Assembly (NCBI GenBank): GCA_012064385.1
Contig: QRDG01000341.1
Location: 398,309-462,308, forward strand
Source of the DNA: Puccinellia tenuiflora
Taxonomy: Eukaryota; Streptophyta; Magnoliopsida; Poales; Poaceae
Direction of reading: 5' to 3'
Length of the DNA: 64,000 nt
This document shows, piece after piece, positions 56,103-64,000 of the stretch. How positions within the stretch are numbered: position 1 is the stretch's first letter; each line of letters opens with the position of its first letter. The notes under the pieces are model-generated. The model was given only the letters and a program-made list of their open reading frames with translations. It did no database searches and was not told where the DNA came from. Position numbers and translations under genes: made by a program.

Positions 56103-59100
56103 TGTAGCGCCCCGACCCCAGAGCTATACAGTGAAACGTTGTGTAACCGGTCATGCTACACAATCAAGGGTTACTGGGTTTACCAATCCCAGGCCAAAAC
56201 TCATTGGCAGGCGTGCTCGGAATACATCATTGGCACACAACACCTCGATCATGCCATAAGCTCAGACATCGCTTTCACGTATAGCAAAGAGACCAAGACT
56301 GCGGAACAACTGGCACATCACAAACTCTACGACACAAGAGATCATAGTTCAACTCATATATGAGAAAAATAGCAAATATCACAATCAGAGGTCGCAGACC
56401 CATCATTACATCAAGCAAAAGCAAATATAGTTGTCTAACAACAAGATCCAAATTATGGCCTAAGAGGCCTACAATAACATATCCCAGCCAGCCTGTTCCG
56501 AGACGTCCCAAGCTGCCACCTGGGAACCCCAGACTACTCGTCGATGTCAATAAAGAACCCACCTTCCAGTTCGGTGACGTCCTCCTCTGAAACAAATAAT
56601 AATCAATGATGCAAGGCTGAGTACGACGTACTCGCAAGAATTAGTAGGGCGATATAGGCCCGATGCTGACGGAGGCTCTAATGCTGTATAAGGTAGCTGG
56701 TTTTGCATAAAGCTAGTTTTCCATTTTAAAAGACATCAGGACCCTTTGCATCGTCTACTCAGAATGTTTTCCGAAAAGGGATAAGAGAGTAAACTTTCAT
56801 CTGTGGTTCTCAACGAACCATTTGTAGCCAACACCAACTCATCTCCACCAAGGCACTCCCTCGAATCACCCTCGAGGAAATGAACCTTTATCACACGTTG
56901 ATTATGCAACCTTTAGCTGCCATAACAATTAAGTTAATGTTCTCTATGATCTCGTAGTCCGTTCCCAAGTCGTCCATAACCGCGGACACGGCTTTTCGAA
57001 AAGATTGAACCCTGCAGGGGTGTACTAATTTACCCATTGGTACCGTCCGGCTCGCCTAGTTAGCTCTCTTCCGGGGAAAGCTGGCAAGTGGGCGCGGTTA
57101 AACCTTTACCTCGCGTGAGACTATCCAAGAATCATCTGTGGCGACAGGACAAGTTTACCCAGCCTATTTCAGCCCCTGCCCCCATCGCCACACCCTAACA
57201 CCACACACACCCTCTTCATCACGCCATCGTCCACCTGCAACTCACACGCAAATGGAAAGCGCAAATCTAGAGGATCCTTGGATACGCCCGCACAAGTTAT
57301 TCAGTTAGTAAGGAGCCCATACCCCCACCAATGGCAGCATGCTATTCTTGGTTCTAGAGACAAGAACTCGCACCTAGGGGCAAGAATGAGACAACCCACC
57401 ATCCCCGATGGCAACTCATCCAAGCCTTCTTAGCAATTTAATTAAGCATCACATGTATCCACCATGCCCGAATCATTCCATCAACATCGTCAATATGGAA
57501 TTTAATCAACAGACATAACTAGCATACGACTAAGCATGGCTAAGCATATAAATACAACAATTATATCTTTTCTCCGGCCAACACATCAAACCTAGGGTTT
57601 ATAGGAGGGGAAGCATGTGATGGTTCAGGGGATAAACATGCATTCATAGGATACTCTACATCTTGATCAAAAGAGACATTTGAATCGCATGCAATATTAT
57701 GGTGGATAAAAATAAGTTTGTAAAAACAATTGGATGCTAGATGCCAAGAAGGTTAGGTTATCTCTTGCCTTGCTGATAGTACTGGTCGCGTTGATCGTCG
57801 AGGTATTGTGGTGGAACCTCGACTCCTGAATCTACCGATACACAAACAATACAGGAAACGAAATAAATAACACGAATACAAAGGTGCAATGCACAATCAT
57901 GATGAGATGGTCAAATTATGCACTGAAATATTATTGGGCATGTCCCACAAGTTAAATGGAACCCCTAAAATAAATATTGCAATTAACGGGTCAAAACTCC
58001 ATATTTAACTTAGTGAATTGCGTTATTATCCAAAATGTCCAGTACTGAAATATGGGGTCTACATGCATGAAAATGACATTATTAGATAGGTATTAATCCA
58101 CTGATCAATTTGGTACTTCGTTTGCAATTTTCCGATTAACGATGATTAAATGGGAATTTAAACAGTTATGCAATTTCCAAAATTTGAATTAAATCTGCCA
58201 TCTCTGTTTTTATTAAATAAAGGCAAATTACTTTGGTCAATTAATTTTACCAATGGCAATAACAGATGAACATTTTCTCCCTGAGCATTTTGGTATATTA
58301 TTTGCATTTTTTGGACTTATAAAACTCTAGATATGAATTTCCAAAAATTTGAATAACTCACAGATGATTTGTATTTCACGTTTAAATTCAAATTTTACAA
58401 TTCAATTGCATGTATGAGTTACATATTTGGACAAGTTATGAAATAATGAACCATTTGGTATGTCATTTGTATTTTTCTGATTTACCATTTAAAAGATATT
58501 GCAATTACCAATTTCTGTTAATTTCTGGAAATCAAAAACAGATGAAAAGATGACGTCATGATGACATCACCCAGGAGCTGTGGCGCTGTCGATCATGAAT
58601 TCGTCGCCTCTGATCGAAATTGGTCGCGGGGAAGAGCACTACTAGCTAGAGGAGACAGAGGAGAGTCGGGGGGCGGCGGAACGGGCCATATGGTCACCGG
58701 AGACTCGTCGGTGTCCATGTCCAGCGGCGGCCGGCGGTGGCGTTCGGTGGAAGCACGTCATAGAGGGAAAGAAAGAGGGAGGAGAGGTGCATCCGGTCGA
58801 GGAGCTCACCAGGAGCAAGCAGGGCAGGTCGGCGAGGGACGAGGAGGCCGGACGGCGAGGCGACGGTGCTCGGATGGCGGCGGCAGAGGCGGAGAAGAAG
58901 TGAACGGCGACGGCGATTGCGGCGTTCCCGGCACGAGATGGTTGCACCGGGAGGAAGAGGAGGACGAGGCGGTCCGGAGGGACACCTCCGGCGAGCTCGA
59001 CGCGGCGCAGAACGACAGCGATTGGCGCGGCAAGGCGGCGGCGGCAGCAGGGGCTCGGGCGATTTAGGGTTAGGGTTTCCAGGGGGAATGGGCAAGGGAG

Positions 59101-59904
59101 AGAGAGGAGAAGGAGCACGACGTCGTGGGCTTCTTCTTATCCACCATGGGGGGCTCGGCATGGCAACAGTGGAGGGTGCGGTGGCGACGAGCGCGTCGGT
59201 GAGGTGCTCGGTCGCTACAGCGCGAAGATGATGACCCTTTTCTGGAAAACCCCCTGGCTACCTTTTTCCTTTTGTGTTTTTCTTTTAAATTGAAAATAGC
59301 AAGTTTAGTAATTTGATTAAGGCATCAAAACATTCCCAAAATTTATAAAAATATTCATGGAGGCTCAGAATAATATAAGGAAGCTCACCATATTTTTGTT
59401 TTGAAGTTTTGATAGGTTTAACTTGGTTTCAAAATTCAAAAATTATTTGCAACTATTTGAAGTCCTCATTTTTAATTGGGGCATTTAAACCTTTTTATAA
59501 AACCTGCAAAAATTCATGTAGCTTCCCCATGCCATGTAGAAGCTCCACAAATTTTGGTGTTGCAAAATAAAAAGTTTTGCATAACATTTGTTCATAGGGT
59601 TTTACATAATGCAATTTGATCAATTCCAACTATCATTTTTATAGCCTTGTGAAAGCACAAAGCGAAAATATTATTTTGTACTCTTGGAACTTCCTGGACA
59701 AATATGGAAGCTCAAGAATATTTGGTTTTGCCAATTTGAGCAATCACACTTGGTTTGGAAATTTGGGAAGGGTTTGCTTCCTTTTAATGTTTTCCATTGT
59801 TTGCAATATTTAATTTAGCAATTTAAATATGTATGCCATGATGCAATGAAACTAAATGTGAAAATTTGGCCCATATTTTAGGGTACCAAATCTGGGCTGT
59901 TACA
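56103..59904 (-). repeat. Gypsy 5' LTR
   Basis: 3,802 bp, the shorter and probably more original copy (no templated insertion, and a G6 run where the partner has G19). Shared segments such as CCAAGTCGTCCATAACCGCG (56970-56989) link it to the solo LTR at 12317-15917. Confidence 0.9.
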
Positions 59905-59909
59905 GTTAG

Positions 59910-60643
59910 AAACTTCATCCTCCCGGAGCTCGAGTTCATCCCCATTGCTAGTTTTGCTCCTCATTTCATTGCTATTGCTAGCTAGGTGTTTGATGAAATG
60001 CCTAAGTTAGTTTAACTCAAATTCTAAGTTATTTGTGTAGTGCCCATTGCTAGTTTATTTGTTTTATATGCAATTCGAGCTCAAATTAAAGTATGATTTG
60101 TGGGTTTTAGTGTCGTCCCGTCCCTGTCGCTGTCCTCACCGCCGTGGATCGCCCGCGCCGCCCCGTCGCCGGCACCACCTTGGTGAGCCTCCTGTTCTTA
60201 TTTTAAAAAACAAATTCTTATTTGTATGATTTACATAGTTAGTTGTATATTTTTTTTATACTTCTATGACTGTTTGTTATATGTATAGTGCCATGGTTTT
60301 GATATCCGTCCCCGTCGGCCCTCGTCCGGTCTATGATTTGGATGTGGTATATTATCTTTTATAACTATTTGTTTAATTTCATGGTTATAACAATTATGCC
60401 CCTCGTACGGTCCGATTTTGATCGCATTTGGTTTTGCATTTAAATGTATTAGATACTTTGTATGTTAGTTTCAATGTATGTTTTAATTATGAGAACTATG
60501 TATTACATTTGGTCACTACTCTACTTTGGTTTTAATGTGATGAACTTGTATTAATTAATTTGGTCACTTCTCTATTCATGATGTTGTGTGTAATGATGTT
60601 TTCCCTTCTTATGCACAAAAGGTGCTCGATGTACTGGTAATGG
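59910..60643 (+). other. CACTA 2 leader
   Basis: There is no protein of note. Short exon-like CGTCCC- and CCGCC-rich segments (60110-60185) separated by T-rich stretches resemble the 5' exons or introns that precede the transposase in grass CACTA elements. Confidence 0.45.
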
Positions 60644-61923
60644 ATGTACGATGACCGACGCTCTAACGAGTACATTCAAGGCGTGCATTCTTTTCTCAAT
60701 GTGGCTGAGGCAAATATGCGGAATGGTTTTATGTGTTGTCCATGTCGTGTCTGTCGGAATGAGAAGGATTACTCTTACTCAAAAACCCTTCACATCCACC
60801 TGATTCAGTCCGGTTTCATGTCCGGCTATAATTGTTGGACCAAGCACGGAGAAAGAGGGGTTATGATGGAAGAGAACGAAGAAGAAGAGAACGATGACAA
60901 CTATCCTATGTCCCCTGAATACGGTGGTAATGCAAGGGGGAAGCTGAAGATGAAGAGGCACCAGATGAGCCCGTGTTAGATGATGATCTTCGTCGGGCCA
61001 TCGTTGATGCACAGAGAGAAGCAGAAAGTGCAAATGAGAAGTTGAAGTTGGAGCGCATGTTAGAGGATCACAAAAAAAGTTGTACCCAAGGGAGAGACTC
61101 TTCCATCTTCAGCTGCAATGGAAGGCAGAGACTGGTTTATCTGACAAGGGATTTGAGAAGTTACTAAAAATAATTAAGAAGAAGCTTCCAAAGGACAACG
61201 AATTGCCTGACAGTACGTACGAAGCAAAGAAGGTTCTCTATCCTCTAGGATTAGATGTGCAGAAGATACATGCCTGCATTAATGAATGCATCCTCTACCG
61301 CGGTGAGGAGTACGAGAATAAGAATGAATGCCCGATATGCGGTGCATTGCGGTATAAGATCAGACGAGATGACCCTGGTGATGTTGAGGGCCAGCCCCCC
61401 AGGAAGAGGGTTCCCGCCAAGATGATGTGGTATGCTCCTATAATACCATGGTTGAAACGTTTGTTCTGAAGCAAAGAGCATGCCAAGTTGTTGCGATGGC
61501 ACAAAGAATACCGCAAGAAAGACGAGATATTGAGACACCGCGCTGATGGGTCGCAGTGGAGAAAAATCGATAGAGAGTACAAGGACTTTGCAGATGACGC
61601 AAGGAACATAAGGTAGTGTCTAAGTACAGATGGCATGAATCCTTTTGGGGAGCAGAGCTGCAGTCATAGCACCTGGCATGTAACTCTATGTATCTATAAC
61701 CTTCCTCCTTGGTTGTGCATGAAGCGGAAGTTCATTATGATGCCAGTGTTGATCCAAGGCCCGAAGCAACCCGGCAACGACATTGATGTGTACCTAAGGC
61801 CATTAGTTGAATAACTTTTACAGTTGTGGGGCGAAAAAGGTGTACGTGTGTGGGATGAGCACAAACAGGAGTCATTTGACCTACGTATTCGTAACCATCA
61901 ATGATTGGCCTCCTCTTAGTAAC
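60644..61923 (+). pseudogene. CACTA TNP2-type transposase, decayed and interrupted
   Basis: The reading MYDDRRSNEYIQGVHSFLNV, then FMCCPCRVCRNEKDY and GYNCWTKHGERGVMMEEN, is the transposase-associated domain at the N-terminus of CACTA transposases (zinc-binding CCPCRVC). After frameshifts near 60965 and 61075 it continues as GLSDKGFEKLLKIIKKKLPK, IHACINECILYRGEEYENKN, ECPICGALRYKIRRDDPGDV and VPAKMMWYAPIIPWLKRLF, the start of the Transposase_21 region. Stops follow at 61467, 61614 and 61812 and another frameshift near 61890. The sequence ends in INDWPPLSN at 61923, where element 3 is inserted; the catalytic C-terminal half is outside the window. It would have cut and moved CACTA elements. Confidence 0.85.
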
Positions 61924-63531
61924 TGATACGTCTCAAACGTATCTATAATTTTTGAGTGATCCATGCTAGTTTTATGATATTGGCACATGCTTTTACTGTT
62001 ATTTATATCATTTTTATGCATTTTGTCGGACTAACCTATTGACAAGATGCCCAGTGCAGTTCCCTGTTTTTGCTGTCTTTTTGTTTTAGAAATTTATTTC
62101 TGGAAATATTCTCGGAATATATTGGACGAAAATTTACGGGGATTATTTTTACGCCAAGACGAACACGGAGTCCGAAGGGCAGCCTGGGAGGCGACCCACA
62201 AGGCACACGCGGGTGCCAACCGCGGCCTGGGGGGCCCGCAGGTGGGGCCCACCCCTGCCCCGTGGGCGCTTCCTCGGCCCCCTCCGACGCCTATAAAATC
62301 ACAATTAACCTAAAAACGTCGAGGCGGCGATTGTTTTCTAGAAACTCGACCCCGACGCACCGTCACCGAAAACCCTAGTTCGGGGTCCAATCTGAAGCTG
62401 ATCCCGACACTCTGCCGGAGGGGAGATCGATCCCGGAGGGCTCTTCATCGACATGCCTTCCTCCGGGATGATTTGTGAGTAGTCTCACCTTGGACTACGG
62501 GTCCATGGCAGTAGCTAGATGGTAGTCTCTCTCTCTCTTGTGCTTCATGTCTTATGATCTTGTGAGCTGCTTAACATGATCAAGATCGATTATTGTAATG
62601 CTATGTGATGTGTTTGCTGGGATCCGATGGATTATGAAGTTATGTTCAGATTGTGCATGATTCTTATATGAGTAATTTATGTTCTTGCATACTCTCCGAT
62701 GCGCCGGCTACTTTGGCCAAGTGATTGTGTGTATCTCCAAGAGAGGGTATTTATGCTAGATAGTGGGTTCATGCCCCCTTTTGTTCCTGGGCACGAGTGA
62801 TAGAACTGTCTATGGGCGAGGGTGTGCTATTGCTACTAAGGGTAAAATAGCGATGTTAATGTATCTTTTGATATTAGTATTGCTTACATCATGCACTTTA
62901 CTTAATGCAATTGTCTGTTGCTTGCAACTTAATACCGTTTAGTGACAGGCTGGATAGCGATCCCACGGTGGACTATTTAGACAAAGACGTAGTTGGACTC
63001 AACGGTCTTTGTTCCTTGTCGTGATGCCTCCATAAATATTATCATGTCCTTTTTGTCATAGCTAAATTGGGTTTGTGTCATAATCTTATCAATTGCCTAG
63101 CTGTAATTCATTCATCCATCACATGCATATTTTATTTACTTGAGAGACTCCACTAGTGAACCCATGGCCACTGGTCCATATTTTTACATTGTTTTCAACC
63201 TTATTTACTTGCTTTTAATCATCATTACTCCTCTGGTCACTTTTCATATTTTATCTATTTCATCATACAATTAACCGCTTTGTGTTCTGCGAAACCGGAG
63301 AGATTGACAACCTCTCCGCCGTTGGGGACAAAGTATTTGGTTGAGTGTGTGCAGGTCCACATCTGTTGAAGGTATCCCTAAGTGCCAGAGATCTTCATCA
63401 TTCACCTCGTTGTTGATTTCAAAGTCCTACTGGTTCGATAAACCTCGGTTCTTCAATTGAGGGAAAACTGCTACTAGCTACAATTCCGCCTTCGCTTGGG
63501 GCACCACCCAACTTATCGATATCCACCATCA
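61924..63531 (+). repeat. Element 3 5' LTR, 1,608 bp
   Basis: The best uninterrupted LTR of this family in the window, useful as a reference for the other copies. It starts TGATACGTCTC, has TATAAAAT at 62292-62299 after a GC-rich block, and ends TATCCACCATCA. Confidence 0.85.
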
Positions 63532-63541
63532 AGCAGTTTTC

Positions 63542-63559
63542 TGGCGCCGTTGCCGGGGA
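63542..63559 (+). other. Primer-binding site of element 3 (tRNA-Asp)
   Basis: TGGCGCCGTTGCCGGGGA; its first 17 bases are the perfect complement of the plant tRNA-Asp (GTC) 3' end. It lies 10 bases after the LTR. Confidence 0.9.
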
Positions 63560-63735
63560 ATTTGGAGCTACAGCAAGGGGAGTCTCATACTCTCAATCTC
63601 TTTACTTTGTTTTTGTCCTGCTAGCTTTATATCTCATTTAGTTTATTTTCCTGTTTCAAAATTTTTAAACCCAAAAAATTTATTGTAGTCTTTATTTTCG
63701 TTTTGTTAGTATGCTTAGTTATTTACTTGGTCTCA

Positions 63736-64000
63736 ATGGTTAACTTCTTTGAAACTAGATCTTATTGGCAAGGCGGGTTCACAGAGGAACAAAAATAATA
63801 TTATAAGGAATACCGCTTGTCTGAAAAAGGGATACATTTATGGAAAATAATAAATCAACTGAAAAATTATGCTAGAGACTTGTGCTTTAAATATGACATA
63901 TCTTATTGTTGTGTTGAATCTTTATGTTGTTTGAATTTTGAACACCTTCCGTTCCAATGTGCTTGCAATGATACTAAAATCTTAGCATCTTACGCTAAGG
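63736..64000 (+). pseudogene. Athila-like element 3 ORF, 5' part, one stop
   Basis: From ATG 63736 the reading is MVNFFETRSYWQGGFTEEQK, a TAA stop at 63796-63798, then YYKEYRLSEKGIHLWKIINQ, LKNYARDLCFKYDISYCCVE and a cysteine-rich LCCLNFEHLPFQCACNDTK to the window edge. It matches neither the gag at 18657 nor the unknown protein at 45672 in any way I can see. The Trp/Tyr and Cys content suggests a folded domain, but I do not recognise it. It starts 177 bases after the primer site, where such elements begin their first gene. Confidence 0.5.

Larger units (their letters stand above)
49392..59904 (-). mobile_element. Complete two-LTR Gypsy element (minus), TSD GTTAG
   Basis: GTTAG at 49387-49391 and 59905-59909 is a perfect 5-bp duplication. 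The LTRs are 49392-53302 (3' LTR, 3,911 bp) and 56103-59904 (5' LTR, 3,802 bp); both read TGTAGCGCCCC at the left and GGGCTGTTACA at the right. The internal region is only 2.8 kb: tRNA-Met primer site, about 1 kb leader, gag with a knuckle and the first residues of protease, polypurine tract. Reverse transcriptase and integrase are absent. LTR divergence looks like roughly 2 percent by eye. The long LTRs and gag layout suggest the Tekay/Del chromovirus group; family not named. Confidence 0.9.
48975..61923 (+). mobile_element. CACTA transposon 2 with TNP2-type transposase, split
   Basis: The left terminus CACTAGTAGAGAACGAGG begins at 48975, followed by subterminal repeats to about 49230. After the Gypsy element (49392-59909 including TSD) the CACTA sequence continues with a leader and the transposase pseudogene, and is cut at 61923 by element 3. 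The right terminus is outside the window. The three bases before it are ATC; the matching duplication cannot be seen. Confidence 0.8.
61924..64000 (+). mobile_element. Athila-like element 3, 5' end (runs off the window)
   Basis: It has a full 5' LTR (61924-63531), an intact tRNA-Asp primer site at 63542-63559 and the beginning of a coding region at 63736. GTAAC precedes the LTR and is probably the left target-site duplication; the right side lies outside. The terminus reads TGATACGTCTC. Confidence 0.8.

Noticed and set aside
61919..61923. GTAAC here and at 29394 as a sign of a preferred target
   Set aside because: Two identical 5-mers are not enough; the other Athila-like insertions use different sequences (GATGC, CCAGT).
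63542..63559. tRNA gene because of the similarity to tRNA-Asp
   Set aside because: Only the last 17-18 bases match, in the complementary sense and right behind an LTR; it is a primer-binding site. The same holds for 18473, 46523, 25837 and 56088.

Overview
The window looks like repeat-dominated intergenic chromatin from a large grass genome, most likely Triticeae (wheat, Aegilops or barley type). The reasons are very long Gypsy LTRs, Athila-like LTRs of about 1.5-1.6 kb that begin TGATACGT, a Tat-lineage element with an antisense gene, CACTA subterminal repeats of the AGTCCCGGTT type, and several layers of nested insertion. Apart from a decayed repeat-associated hypothetical gene at the left end, I find no convincing host gene. 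Species and family names are inferences; element boundaries come mostly from target-site duplications (TSDs) read directly in the sequence.

Left part (1-11699): a decayed repeat-associated gene (minus strand, 494-1780) carries a 274-bp hAT-type MITE with an 8-bp TSD. It is followed by a minus-strand Athila-like solo LTR (1851-5451) that is itself split by about 2.0 kb of organelle DNA containing the 3' end of mitochondrial rps13 and a piece of plastid ndhK. A Gypsy solo LTR (7063-10461, TSD AAACA) sits in what appears to be a Copia LTR (to 11699).

Middle part (11700-41279): Athila-like element 1 (plus strand) has a 5' LTR at 11700-18462, a tRNA-Asp primer-binding site, a decayed gag-protease gene, a 3' noncoding region with conserved hairpins, and a 3' LTR cut off at 23956. 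It has been invaded by solo LTR B (TSD GATGC), which contains a Gypsy solo LTR (TSD GCAAC), by solo LTR C inside gag, and by a Copia element with only a gag gene. That Copia element was hit by solo LTR E (TSD GTAAC) and by a 9,446-bp Tat-like Gypsy element (31323-40768, TSD AATGT). The Tat element keeps gag-protease on the plus strand and a two-exon antisense gene on the minus strand, but has lost reverse transcriptase and integrase.

Right part (41280-64000): a minus-strand Athila-like relative (element 2, 41642-48061) shares its 3' noncoding region and primer site with element 1 but encodes a different, unrecognised protein. It contains the single N of the window next to a direct duplication. 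Its left and right flanks do not match, which suggests recombination and deletion. Next come the 3' end of one CACTA transposon, a scrap of Copia gag, and a second CACTA transposon (from 48975) with a decayed TNP2-type transposase. The second CACTA is split by a complete two-LTR Gypsy element (49392-59904, TSD GTTAG; gag only) and by Athila-like element 3, which starts at 61924 and runs off the window.

A recurring theme is that I recognise no reverse transcriptase, RNase H or integrase domain anywhere in the 64 kb, although remains of at least eight LTR-retrotransposon insertions are present. All elements whose internal region is visible look non-autonomous or internally deleted.
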